A DNA stretch of 24,175 nucleotides from assembly GCA_023430145.1 (NCBI GenBank), contig JAEZCD010000235.1:1-24175 (forward strand). Reading direction: 5' to 3'. Each line of letters opens with the position of its first letter. Positions within the stretch are counted from its first letter, which is position 1. The notes beneath the pieces are model-generated. The model saw only the letters and a list, made by a program, of their open reading frames with translations. It had not been told where the DNA came from and did no database searches. Positions 8,080 to 15,610 of the stretch are shown piece after piece. The translations under genes were made by a program, and so were the position numbers. Origin of the DNA: Pseudomonadota bacterium. GTDB lineage: Bacteria > Pseudomonadota > Alphaproteobacteria > Rhizobiales > Methylopilaceae.

Positions 8080-8967
8080 TCACCGCGTGATCAGCGTGCC
8101 GGCGCCGTGGTCGGTCAACAGCTCCAGCAGCACGGCGTGCGGCACCTGGCCGTCGAGGATCACCACCCCTTCCACCCCCTGCTCGAGCGCGTCGATGCAG
8201 GTCTCGACCTTGGGGATCATGCCGCCGGAGATGGTGCCGTCGGCGATCAGCCGGCGCGCCTCCTCGACCGAGAGCTGCTTGATCAGCCGCTTGTCCTTGT
8301 CGAGCACGCCCGGCACGTCGGTCAGCAGCAGGAGGCGCTTGGCCTTCAGCGCCCCGGCGATGGCGCCGGCAAAAGTGTCGGCGTTGACGTTGTAGGTCTC
8401 GCCCTGCTCGGAGGCGGCGACCGGCGCGATGACCGGCACGAGGTCGGATTTGGCGACGCTGTCGAGCACCGTGCGGTCGACGCGGTCCGGCTCGCCGACG
8501 AAGCCGAGATCGACGACGCGCTCGATCGCCGAGCCCGGGTCGACGACCGTGCGGCTCACCTTGCGCGCCGTCACCATGTTGCCGTCCTTGCCGCAGAGAC
8601 CGACGGCGCGCGCGCCCTGCCCGTTGATGGCGGCGACGATCTGCTTGTTGATCGAGCCGGCCAGAACCATCTCGACCACCTCCACGGTCGCCCGGTCGGT
8701 GATGCGCAGGCCCGCGGCGAACTCGCTCTTGATGCCGAGTCGGTTCAGCATGGCGCCGATCTGCGGCCCGCCGCCGTGCACGACGACCGGGTTCACGCCG
8801 GACTGCTTGAGGAGGACGATGTCCTGCGCGAAGGTTTTCGCCCCCTCCTCGTCGCCCATGGCGTGGCCGCCATACTTCACTACCACCGTGGCGGCGTCGT
8901 AGCGCTGCATGTAGGGCAGCGCCTCGGCGAGGATTCGGGCCTGGTCGTGCGGAGAGGCTGGGGGCAT
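8080..8967 (-). CDS. argB: Acetylglutamate kinase
   Basis: Phosphorylates N-acetyl-L-glutamate with ATP, the second step of arginine synthesis, in the cytoplasm. The 295 residues fit the amino-acid kinase fold. Visible motifs are VVVKYGGHAMG (28-38, phosphate-binding lysine), VVVHGGGPQIG (61-71), CGKDGNMV (125-132), TYNVNADTFAGAIAGAL (191-207, substrate and catalytic region), LTDVPGVLD (215-223) and ADGTISGGMIPKVETC (242-257). The N-terminal helix (RILAEALPYMQRY) is of the type found in arginine-inhibited hexameric enzymes, so feedback control by arginine is likely. I chose ATG 8967; GTG 8976 would add three residues. No arg gene is adjacent, and it lies 259 bases downstream of hemB on the same strand. 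Confidence 0.96.
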   Translation of the reverse strand: MPPASPHDQARILAEALPYMQRYDAATVVVKYGGHAMGDEEGAKTFAQDIVLLKQSGVNPVVVHGGGPQIGAMLNRLGIKSEFAAGLRITDRATVEVVEMVLAGSINKQIVAAINGQGARAVGLCGKDGNMVTARKVSRTVVDPGSAIERVVDLGFVGEPDRVDRTVLDSVAKSDLVPVIAPVAASEQGETYNVNADTFAGAIAGALKAKRLLLLTDVPGVLDKDKRLIKQLSVEEARRLIADGTISGGMIPKVETCIDALEQGVEGVVILDGQVPHAVLLELLTDHGAGTLITR

Positions 8968-9113
8968 GGCTGGCACTGTCCGGGGAGAGGTGCCGCGTTC
9001 TAACCGAGCCGGGCCGTTCGCTCAAATCGCCCGCGGCTGGGCTCACCCGCCGGCGGCGGGAGGGCGCTCGAATCGGGCCCCTCCACATCCGGCCGCACGA
9101 CCGTCTGCGAAGG

Positions 9114-9136
9114 TGAGGATCGAACAACGATCCTCA
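9114..9136. terminator. Strong hairpin between hemB and argB
   Basis: TGAGGATCG (9114-9122) pairs perfectly with CGATCCTCA (9128-9136) around AACAA. It lies 91 bases beyond the hemB stop. A second, weaker dyad, GTTCGC/GCGAAC, is at 9185-9204. Neither is followed by a T-run on the minus strand, so they may act as Rho-assisted ends, RNA-stability elements or argB regulatory sites. The remaining gap (8968-9113) holds only a short GC palindrome at 9046-9060. Confidence 0.35.
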
Positions 9137-9226
9137 ACTATCAGTTTTCACGAGCAATTCTGGATTCGACGCCCGCGCGGCGCCGTTCGCCCCGAGGAGC
9201 GAACTTCTAAATCGGATCGGCGGCCT

Positions 9227-10309
9227 TCAGCCCCTTGCGAGGCGCTCGGCCACCGTCGGCGCGAAATAGGTGAAGACGGCGTCGGCGCCGGCGCGCTTGA
9301 AGGCGACGAGGCTCTCGAGCATCGCCCGCTCGCCGTCGATCCAGCCCCGCTCGGCGGCGGCGGCGATCATCGCGTACTCGCCCGACACCTGGTAGGCGAA
9401 GGTCGGCAGCCGGAAGCGCTGCTTCAGGCGGTGGACGATGTCGAGATAGGGCATGCCGGGCTTGACCATCAGCATGTCGGCGCCCTCGGCGACGTCGAGC
9501 TCGGCCTCCATCATCGCCTCGTCGCCGTTCGCCGGGTCCATCTGATAGGTCCGCTTGTCGCCGACCAGCGTCGCGCTGGTGCCGATCGCCTCGCGGAACG
9601 GACCGTAGAAGGCCGAGCAGTATTTCGCCGTGTAGGCGAGAATCTGCACGTCGGTGCGGCCGGCGGCGTCGAGCGCGCGGCGGATGGCGCCGACCCGACC
9701 GTCCATCATGTCGGAAGGGGCGATGACGTCGGCGCCCGCCTCGGCCTGCAGGAGCGACTGGCGGACGAGGACCTCGACGCTGGCGTCGTTGACGATCGTC
9801 GTCCCGTCGAGCAGGCCGTCATGGCCGTGGCTCGTATAGGGATCGAGCGCGACGTCGGTGATCAGGCCGAGCTCCGGAACCCTCTCGCGGATCGCGCGCA
9901 GCGCCCGGCAGACGAGGTTCTCCGGGTTCAGCGCCTCGCTGCCGCGGGCGTCGCGCGCATCGGGATCGGTGTTGGGAAACAGCGCGATGGCCGGGATGCG
10001 TAGGGAGGCGGCGCGCTCGGCCTCGGCCACCGCCTCGTCGACCGACAGGCGCTCGACGCCCGGCATCGCCGAGACCGCCTCGCGGTGCCCCTGCCCCTCT
10101 ATCAGGAACAGCGGCCAGACGAGATCGTCGGCCGTCAGCACCTCTTCGCGCATCAGGCGCCGCGACCAGTCCGCCTTGCGGTTCCGGCGCGGTCGCCGGA
10201 CGAGGTCCAGCGTCGGGCCGCTACGGGCGGCGAGCTCGGCCGCATCCGGCCTGCGGGGCTCGGTCCTGAGAAGGCGTGCCTTGGCGACGCGCCCGATCGG
10301 CTCGTGCAT
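9227..10309 (-). CDS. hemB: Delta-aminolevulinic acid dehydratase (porphobilinogen synthase)
   Basis: Joins two 5-aminolevulinate molecules to porphobilinogen in haem and tetrapyrrole synthesis. The 360 residues form the usual TIM barrel with an N-terminal arm. The two catalytic lysines are in TAKYCSAFYGPFREA (K229) and MVKPGMPYLDI (K283, Schiff base). The metal-site segment reads DVALDPYTSHGHDG (152-165), lacking the three cysteines of zinc enzymes; this is the form known for magnesium-type enzymes in alphaproteobacteria. The basic N-terminal extension (about 1-45, ending RRPRRNRKADWSRRL) is longer than in E. coli. The ATG at 10309 has GAGAG just upstream. It is divergent from the DUF6163-like gene. 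Confidence 0.96.
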   Translation of the reverse strand: MHEPIGRVAKARLLRTEPRRPDAAELAARSGPTLDLVRRPRRNRKADWSRRLMREEVLTADDLVWPLFLIEGQGHREAVSAMPGVERLSVDEAVAEAERAASLRIPAIALFPNTDPDARDARGSEALNPENLVCRALRAIRERVPELGLITDVALDPYTSHGHDGLLDGTTIVNDASVEVLVRQSLLQAEAGADVIAPSDMMDGRVGAIRRALDAAGRTDVQILAYTAKYCSAFYGPFREAIGTSATLVGDKRTYQMDPANGDEAMMEAELDVAEGADMLMVKPGMPYLDIVHRLKQRFRLPTFAYQVSGEYAMIAAAAERGWIDGERAMLESLVAFKRAGADAVFTYFAPTVAERLARG

Positions 10310-10377
10310 TGCTCTCGTACTCCCTGGCCCGCATCCCTACGCCGGCCCGGCTGTATCGGCGCTGAACGAATAGCACA

Positions 10378-10392
10378 TTGGACAAAGTCCAA
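10378..10392. promoter_or_regulatory. Palindrome in the hemB / membrane-protein intergenic region
   Basis: TTGGAC-AAA-GTCCAA is a perfect 6+3+6 dyad between two divergent genes, 69 bases upstream of hemB and 129 upstream of the other start. Both arms read TTGGAC outward, which resembles a sigma-70 -35 box on either strand, but I see no convincing -10 box at proper spacing. It may be an operator; no binding protein can be named. Confidence 0.35.
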
Positions 10393-10520
10393 AAACGCCT
10401 CATTGACGCACAGCAATGCGGGAGTTCGTCGCCGGGGCCGACTTCCTCGCCGGGGCCTGCGCCGCGACTGCCCGGCGGCGCGAGCTGCGCTATGGTGCGC
10501 GCGAGTCACCCCACGGCGGC

Positions 10521-10994
10521 ATGGCGCAAGGCATGGTTTCGGGCTTGAGAAGATTCTTGTCGGCAGCGCCGGAGGTCGTGGACGAGCCGGAGGGCGAGCC
10601 CGGGCACGAGGGGGGGCCGCAGGGCCGCTGGGCGGCCAACCTCTTCCTCTACACGCGCGTCCTCGCCGGCCTCGAGCTGCTGAAGGGCTTGTTCCACTGG
10701 TCGCAGCTGCTCGGGGTCGGCTACGGCGCGGCCGGCTTCAGCCAGGAATCGAGCGCCTGGCAGGGTGCGACGATCTATTTCGCGATCGTCGACCTCGTCG
10801 CCGCCGTCGGCCTGTGGATGGCGCCCTCCTGGGGTGCGGTGATGTGGCTGTTCGCGGCGGCGAGCCAGCTCGGCGTGTTCATCGTGCTGCCGGAGGTGTT
10901 CGCGCGGCTCTGGTTCGTGCTCGTCTACGAGCTCGCCGCGCTCGGCGGCTATGCGTATCTGGCCATCCGCGCCGGCTACGAGCCGGAAGAGTAA
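10521..10994 (+). CDS. Small multi-pass membrane protein, DUF6163-like
   Basis: A 157-residue protein with an acidic, disordered N-terminal stretch (about 15-34, EVVDEPEGEPGHEGG) and four probable membrane helices: LFLYTRVLAGLELLKGLF, TIYFAIVDLVAAVGLWM, AVMWLFAAASQLGVFIVL and LWFVLVYELAALGGYAYLAI. It matches what I recall of DUF6163 proteins found next to hemB and ldtR in Rhizobiales; the family name is from memory and context, not a search. No function is known. I chose ATG 10521 (MAQGMVSGLRRFL), because the 35 residues before it from ATG 10416 look non-protein-like; ATG 10533 is also possible. It precedes ldtR on the same strand by 181 bases. Confidence 0.75.
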   Translation: MAQGMVSGLRRFLSAAPEVVDEPEGEPGHEGGPQGRWAANLFLYTRVLAGLELLKGLFHWSQLLGVGYGAAGFSQESSAWQGATIYFAIVDLVAAVGLWMAPSWGAVMWLFAAASQLGVFIVLPEVFARLWFVLVYELAALGGYAYLAIRAGYEPEE

Positions 10995-11062
10995 ACTTTT
11001 CGCTTAATGTCCCGCAACGATCGGTTCAGCTTTACCATCCCTTACTCCAGCTTAGGCGGAAA

Positions 11063-11089
11063 TAAAGACAAATTTCAGCAACGTCTTTA
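11063..11089. promoter_or_regulatory. Inverted repeat upstream of ldtR (operator candidate)
   Basis: TAAAGAC (11063-11069) and GTCTTTA (11083-11089) are perfect inverted arms 13 bases apart, in a locally AT-rich stretch 87 bases before the ldtR start. MarR-type regulators often bind such dyads near their own promoters, so autoregulation is plausible but unproven. A CTTAAG palindrome lies at 11111-11116. I do not see a clear -35/-10 pair. Confidence 0.35.
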
Positions 11090-11161
11090 AGCGCATTTTC
11101 ATCCGGTGCTCTTAAGTTGCTACACAAGTGGCGAGGATACAGCGAATGCCACGGCAACGAC

Positions 11162-11167
11162 GAGGGG
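11162..11167 (+). promoter_or_regulatory. Ribosome binding site deciding the ldtR start
   Basis: GAGGGG sits 8 bases before ATG 11176. The alternative starts at GTG 11128 and ATG 11146 have poorer sites and would add 16 or 10 atypical residues. Confidence 0.6.
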
Positions 11168-11175
11168 CTGACACG

Positions 11176-11688
11176 ATGAAGACTCTGGCACGAGCTGCCG
11201 AACCCGCTGACCGCCAGGCCCGGCCGAGCGACGTGCAGCCGCTGTATCTGGAGTCGCTGACCCTCGTCGAGCGCCTTCACCGACGGCTCCTCGACGTCAT
11301 CAAGGACGAGTTCGACCGCCGCGGCCGCTCCGACATCAACAGCGTGCAGGCGCTGCTGCTCTACAACATCGGCGATGCCGAGCTGACCGCCGGCGAGCTG
11401 CGCACGCGCGGCTACTATCTCGGCTCCAACGTCTCCTACAACCTGAAGAAGCTGGTCGAGGCCGGCTACCTGCACCACCAGCGCTCGCGCGTCGACCGCC
11501 GCTCGGTGCGCATCCGCCTCACCGAGAAGGGCATGGAGGTGCACGACATCGTCGACGCGCTCTATGCCAAGCACATCAAGACGATCGAGCAGGTCGGCGG
11601 CATCGGCCCGGAGGATTTCCGGACCATGAACCAGGCCCTGCTGCGGCTCGAGCGCTTCTGGACCGACCAGATCCGCTACCGCCTCTGA
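11176..11688 (+). CDS. ldtR: MarR-family transcriptional regulator LdtR
   Basis: A 170-residue winged helix-turn-helix regulator. N-terminal dimer helix YLESLTLVERLHRRLLDVIK (24-43) is followed by the wHTH (about 54-116): DINSVQALLLYNIGDAELTAGELRTRG, recognition helix YLGSNVSYNLKKLVEAGYL (81-99), and wing RSRVDRRSVRIRLTEKG. A C-terminal dimer helix ends RLERFWTDQIRYRL. In Liberibacter, LdtR activates an L,D-transpeptidase gene and is linked to osmotic tolerance and cell-wall remodelling; that role is inferred here by family. The conserved SNVSYNLKKL recognition helix is the strongest support for LdtR over other MarR proteins. No L,D-transpeptidase gene is in the window. Confidence 0.88.
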   Translation: MKTLARAAEPADRQARPSDVQPLYLESLTLVERLHRRLLDVIKDEFDRRGRSDINSVQALLLYNIGDAELTAGELRTRGYYLGSNVSYNLKKLVEAGYLHHQRSRVDRRSVRIRLTEKGMEVHDIVDALYAKHIKTIEQVGGIGPEDFRTMNQALLRLERFWTDQIRYRL

Positions 11689-11720
11689 GGCCAAGGGGCT
11701 CAGAGGGCCTCGGACCGCTC

Positions 11721-11794
11721 GTCCCCGCGAATGCGGGGACCCAGACTTTCAAGCGAAGGCAATAGTTCGGCTGGATCCCCGCTTGCGCGGGGAT
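11721..11794. repeat. Double-hairpin repeat, copy 1
   Basis: GTCCCCGC (11721-11728), loop GAAT, GCGGGGAC (11733-11740); then 34 bases; then ATCCCCGC (11775-11782), loop TTGC, GCGGGGAT (11787-11794). It lies between the convergent ldtR and the secreted-protein gene and could serve both as a transcription end. The hairpin types (GTCC first, ATCC second) are in reverse order compared with the other two copies, so it is inverted. Confidence 0.65.
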
Positions 11795-11808
11795 GGGCCA
11801 GGTGCAGG

Positions 11809-12807
11809 CTACTTCGCCTTCACCCGCATGCTGTCCTCCGAGATCATCAGCGAGGACGTGTCGACCGCCTCGAAGGCCGACGCCGGGATCTGCTTCAGCT
11901 CCTCGATCAGCCCCTTCGGCCAATTTTTGTCCGCGGTGCCCTGGAAATACCAGGGCGAGCCGTTGTCGGCGAGGACGAGGCCGTAGCGCTTCATCGCTTC
12001 CAGCACCGCCTTGGTGTCGGCGCGCAGCGAGCCCTCGATCGCGTAGCCCTTCTTCAGCCGGAACCGCGCGCCCATCGGCGGATAGTCCGGATCGTTCACC
12101 GAGCCGGCCTGGTGCCGCGCCGGCCAGAGATAGCTCCTGTCGGTGACATCGGTGGTGAAGCGGATGGCGTGGTCGACCTTGCCCTTGCGAACAAGGTCCC
12201 AACGCAGGAGCAGCGGCATGATCGGCAGACCGGCGGCATCCGCGGAGGTCCATCCGTCCGGACGCAGATCGTAGCTCTCGAGATCCCACACGGCGCCGCT
12301 GCCCGCGGACCATTTCTTGCCGTCGCGGGCCGTCGCCCATGTCTCGTAGAGACGGCACGTGTCGCGATCGATCACCACGGTATGCCGGTCGCCGGACTTG
12401 TACTGCCCGCCCTCGACCTTGGTGTCGTCCCCGAGCGGGTAGCGCACGCGGTCGCTCTGGCTCGCATAGCGGAAGCGCACCTTCACCTTCGGGTGGCGGC
12501 CATCGACGACGGTGATCGGGATGCCGTAGGGGACCTTCTGCTCGCCGTAGGAGGGGCCGAAATCCGGGTGCAGGTTCCGGTCCGAGGACATGTTCTTCAT
12601 CCACGCGGCGCTCTTCTTGTGCACCGGCAGGCCGCTGATGTCGGCGTGGAACCAGCTGTCGGCGGGAAAGGTCGGGCAGTCGGTGCCCGGCACCGGGCGC
12701 ACGGTTGGCTTGTCGGCGGCGAGTGCCGGCGAGAGCATCGCGGCAGCGGCGAGAGCGCAGGCGGCGGCTTTGGCGAGCATCGGTCGCGGTCCCGTTGATC
12801 CGCCCAT
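11809..12807 (-). CDS. Secreted protein of unknown function
   Basis: A 332-residue exported protein. A signal peptide (about 10-30, AKAAACALAAAAMLSPALA) with an Ala-x-Ala cut before ADKP is clear. The mature part has two cysteines (C44 in GTDCPTFP and C151 in DRDTCRLYE) that could form a disulfide. Recognisable stretches are SWFHADISGLPVH, DRDTCRLYETW, GLPIMPLLLRWD, HAIRFTTDVTDRSYLWPARH and RYGLVLADNGSPWYFQG. I recall similar full-length hypothetical proteins in actinobacteria and other phyla, sometimes labelled ATP/GTP-binding without an obvious nucleotide motif; I see no P-loop here. The start could also be ATG 12780, which still leaves a signal peptide. It is downstream of parC on the same strand, with repeat copy 2 between them. 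Confidence 0.8.
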   Translation of the reverse strand: MGGSTGPRPMLAKAAACALAAAAMLSPALAADKPTVRPVPGTDCPTFPADSWFHADISGLPVHKKSAAWMKNMSSDRNLHPDFGPSYGEQKVPYGIPITVVDGRHPKVKVRFRYASQSDRVRYPLGDDTKVEGGQYKSGDRHTVVIDRDTCRLYETWATARDGKKWSAGSGAVWDLESYDLRPDGWTSADAAGLPIMPLLLRWDLVRKGKVDHAIRFTTDVTDRSYLWPARHQAGSVNDPDYPPMGARFRLKKGYAIEGSLRADTKAVLEAMKRYGLVLADNGSPWYFQGTADKNWPKGLIEELKQIPASAFEAVDTSSLMISEDSMRVKAK

Positions 12808-12858
12808 GTCCTATGGGATCGCGGCCCTGCGGGGAAGCTGGCCGGCTCCTCCCTCGTC

Positions 12859-12936
12859 ATCCTGCGCGAAAGCGCAGGATCCATCTTTCTACCGTCGGGC
12901 GTCCGCGAAGATGGTCCTGCGGTCGAGCCGCAGGAC
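12859..12936. repeat. Double-hairpin repeat, copy 2
   Basis: ATCCTGCGC (12859-12867), loop GAAA, GCGCAGGAT (12872-12880); then 33 bases; then GTCCTGCGG (12914-12922), loop TCGAG, CCGCAGGAC (12928-12936). Flanks CGTC and GACGAG extend the symmetry. It lies in the 168-base gap between the parC stop and the secreted-protein start. Confidence 0.65.
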
Positions 12937-12975
12937 GACGAGCGGAGGGGCTTGCGCGAGGTTGGAACAGGCCGG

Positions 12976-15255
12976 CTACTTCTTCCCGTTCGCGCCCGGC
13001 AGCGGCCGCGGCGCGGTCTCCTCCGGGGCAAAACGGTTGGTCTTCGGAAAGCCCTTCGGCGGCAGGCGCCCAGCATCGGCGCGATTGCCCTGCCAGTCCA
13101 TCAGCTCGGTCACCGTCCAGGTGCGGCCGGAGCTGTCCATCCAGGCGAGGCCGTCGGCGGCCTTGAAGGTGCGCACGTCCGACAGGCCGCCGTCGCGGTA
13201 GCGCTGCAGGCGGACGCCGCGGCCGCGGGCCATCTCGGGCAGCTGCGCGAGCGGGAAGACGATCAGCTTGCGGTTCTCGCCGACCACCGCGACCGTATCG
13301 CCCTCGACCGGCACCGCCGCCTTGACCTCGGCCGGCGCGTCGACATTGACCACCTGCTTGCCCTTGCGCGTGCCGGCGACGAGCTGGTCTTCCGGCACCC
13401 GGAAGCCGCGACCGTCGGTGGTCGCGAACAGTCGTGCCGCGCCCGGCCGGTGGACGAAGAGGTCGACGGGCTCGGCCGCCTCCTCGAGGTCGACCATCAG
13501 GCGCACCGGCTCCCCCTGCCCCCGCCCGCCCGGCAGTTTCGAGCCGTCGAGCGTGAACACTTTTCCGTTCGAGGCGACGAGCAGCAGCTTGGAGGTCGTC
13601 TCGGCGTGCAGAGCGAGCTTCAGGTGGTCGTCGCCCTTGAAGGTCAGGCCGGAAACGTCCTCCACGTGGCCGCGCAGCGCCCGCACCCAGCCCTTGGTCG
13701 AGAGCACGACGGTGATCGGCTCGCGCTCGACGAGGGCGGCGGCGACGTCGATCTCCTGCGCCTCCGAGGCGACCGCGAAGGTCGTGCGCCGCTTGCCGAG
13801 CGCCGTGTCGGGCCCGAACTCTTTGCGGACCTCCTTGATCTCGGCAGCCACCTTGCGCCACTGCCGCTTCTCGGAGGCGAGCAGCGCCTGCAGCGTCTCC
13901 TGCTCGCGGACGAGACCGTCATGCTCCTTGCGGATGGCGATCTCTTCGAGCTTGGCCAGCGCCCGCAAGCGGAGATTGAGGACCGCGTCCGCCTGTACGT
14001 CGGTGAGGTCGAAGCGGCGGATCAGCTCGGCCTTCGGATTGTCCTCATGGCGGACGATGCGGATCACCTCGTCGATGTTGAGATAGGCGACGAGGAAGCC
14101 TTCGAGAATCTCGAGCCGCTTCTCGATCGCATCGAGCCGGTGGCGGGCGCGGCGCGCGACGACCTCGCGCCGGTGGTCGAGCCAGAGGCGCAGCGCCTCC
14201 TTGAGGCCGACGACCATCGGCACCTGGCCGCCGGCCAGCACGTTGAGGTTCAGCGGGATGCGCGTCTCGAGCTCGGTGAGCTTGAACAGCGAGCCCATCA
14301 AGAGATCGGGCTCGACGGTTCGCGAGCGCGGCTCGAGCACGAGGCGCACGTCCTCGGTGGATTCGTCGCGCACGTCGGCGAGCAGCGGCAGCTTCTTCTC
14401 GGTGAGCAGCTCGGCGATCTTTTCCACGAGCCGGCTCTTCGGCACCGTCCAGGGGATCTCGGTGACGACGATCTGCCAGCCGCCGCGGCCGAGATCCTCC
14501 TTCGTCCAGCGGGCGCGCACCCGGAACGAGCCGCGGCCGGTGCGGTAGCTCTCGGCGATCGAAGCCGGCGTGTCGACGACGACGCCGCCGGTCGGGAAGT
14601 CCGGCCCCTGCACGAACTTCAAAAGCTCGTCCGGCGCGATCGCAGGCGTCTCGATCATGGCGAGCGCGGCATCGCAGAGCTCGGCGGCGTTGTGCGGCGG
14701 GATCGAGGTCGCCATGCCGACGGCGATGCCCTGCGCGCCATTGGCGAGCAGGTTTGGGAAGGCGGCCGGCAGGACGACCGGCTCGCGCTCCTCGCCGTCA
14801 TAGGTGGTGCGGAAATCGACCGCGTTCTCGTCGAGCCCGTCGAGCAGCAGGGCGGCGACATCGGTCAGCCGCGCCTCGGTGTAGCGCATGGCGGCGGCGT
14901 TATCGCCGTCGATATTGCCGAAATTGCCCTGCCCGTCGACCAGCGGATAGCGCTGCGCGAAATCCTGCGCGAGCCGCACGAGGGCGTCGTAGACCGCCTG
15001 CTCGCCGTGCGGATGGAACTTGCCGATCACGTCGCCGACGACGCGGGCGCATTTCTTGAAGCCCTGGTCCGGATCGAGGCGCAACAGCCGCATCGCCCAC
15101 AGCACGCGGCGGTGGACGGGCTTCAGCCCGTCGCGCGCGTCCGGCAGCGCGCGGCTCGTGATGGTCGACAGCGCATAGGCGAGGTAGCGCTCCTCGAGCG
15201 CCTCGCGCAGGCTGACGGGTTCGATCGGTCCGGGGATGTCGGTTTTCGCGCCCAT
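12976..15255 (-). CDS. parC: DNA topoisomerase IV subunit A
   Basis: Breakage-reunion subunit of topoisomerase IV, which unlinks replicated chromosomes using ATP hydrolysed by ParE. The 759 residues contain the N-terminal core (ALPDARDGLKPVHRRVLWAM, 36-55), the catalytic tyrosine Y125 in AAMRYTEARL, and a five-or-six-blade C-terminal beta-pinwheel from about 490. A GyrA-box-like GGRGQGEPVR lies near 576. ParC rather than GyrA is indicated by length, by QRYPLVDGQGNFGNIDGDNA, and by the simple C-terminus. The position equivalent to E. coli Ser80 is Gln86 and that of Glu84 is Asp90. The start (ATG 15255) fits the family, though no good ribosome site precedes it. Confidence 0.95.
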   Translation of the reverse strand: MGAKTDIPGPIEPVSLREALEERYLAYALSTITSRALPDARDGLKPVHRRVLWAMRLLRLDPDQGFKKCARVVGDVIGKFHPHGEQAVYDALVRLAQDFAQRYPLVDGQGNFGNIDGDNAAAMRYTEARLTDVAALLLDGLDENAVDFRTTYDGEEREPVVLPAAFPNLLANGAQGIAVGMATSIPPHNAAELCDAALAMIETPAIAPDELLKFVQGPDFPTGGVVVDTPASIAESYRTGRGSFRVRARWTKEDLGRGGWQIVVTEIPWTVPKSRLVEKIAELLTEKKLPLLADVRDESTEDVRLVLEPRSRTVEPDLLMGSLFKLTELETRIPLNLNVLAGGQVPMVVGLKEALRLWLDHRREVVARRARHRLDAIEKRLEILEGFLVAYLNIDEVIRIVRHEDNPKAELIRRFDLTDVQADAVLNLRLRALAKLEEIAIRKEHDGLVREQETLQALLASEKRQWRKVAAEIKEVRKEFGPDTALGKRRTTFAVASEAQEIDVAAALVEREPITVVLSTKGWVRALRGHVEDVSGLTFKGDDHLKLALHAETTSKLLLVASNGKVFTLDGSKLPGGRGQGEPVRLMVDLEEAAEPVDLFVHRPGAARLFATTDGRGFRVPEDQLVAGTRKGKQVVNVDAPAEVKAAVPVEGDTVAVVGENRKLIVFPLAQLPEMARGRGVRLQRYRDGGLSDVRTFKAADGLAWMDSSGRTWTVTELMDWQGNRADAGRLPPKGFPKTNRFAPEETAPRPLPGANGKK

Positions 15256-15313
15256 GGGGGAGGACTACCGGCAGCGCCGAGTCGCGGCAAGCGCGCGCAG
15301 GCGTTGTGCTCCG

Positions 15314-15460
15314 CTATGCCGCGGGGCTGCCAGCCCTGAGCCACCGGAAATTGCCGTTCACCGCTCGCGGTCGTCCCCCCACGGCTTGGCGCGCACCTTG
15401 CTGGGCAAGGACGGCTGGATCACCCACCACTCGCGATCCGTCGGATCGAAAGCGTGCCAT
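15314..15460 (-). pseudogene. Decayed IS5-type transposase fragment
   Basis: Read on the minus strand, MARF (ATG at 15460) is followed, after a one-base frameshift, by DREWWVIQPSLPSKVRAK and GDDRE. After a second shift comes VNGNFRWLRAGSP before a stop at 15314. The pieces are in the order and spacing of an IS5-family transposase N-terminus, whose usual text is close to MARFDLTDxEWxVIxPLLPxKxRG, then VDDRRVLNGIFWRLRTGAPW. Only about the first 50 codons remain; no inverted ends are seen. It lies 59 bases upstream of parC in the same orientation. The match rests on my recall of the family, and a short length limits certainty. Confidence 0.6.
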
Positions 15461-15524
15461 CATCGTCCCCGATCCCACGCCGCAATCAATCGGCCTTCAT
15501 TCGGGGCGGGGATCGGTTATGGGT

Positions 15525-15541
15525 CTATGACCTAGGCATAG
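15525..15541. repeat. Small palindrome upstream of the 15.6 kb secreted gene
   Basis: CTATG-ACCTAGG-CATAG, with a palindromic CCTAGG centre, lies 70 bases before the gene starting at 15611. It could be an operator. Apart from this and the transposase fossil, the 355-base gap 15256-15610 holds nothing I recognise. Confidence 0.25.
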
Positions 15542-15610
15542 TCTCCTCTTTGGGGCAGAATTGCCTCGGCGCCCTCTTTCCCGCGCTCGCCAACTCACCG
15601 GAGAGATGAG

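Noticed and set aside
12952..15339. A 795-codon plus-strand frame opposite parC
   Set aside because: Same-phase shadow of parC; no signal peptide, motif or plausible composition.
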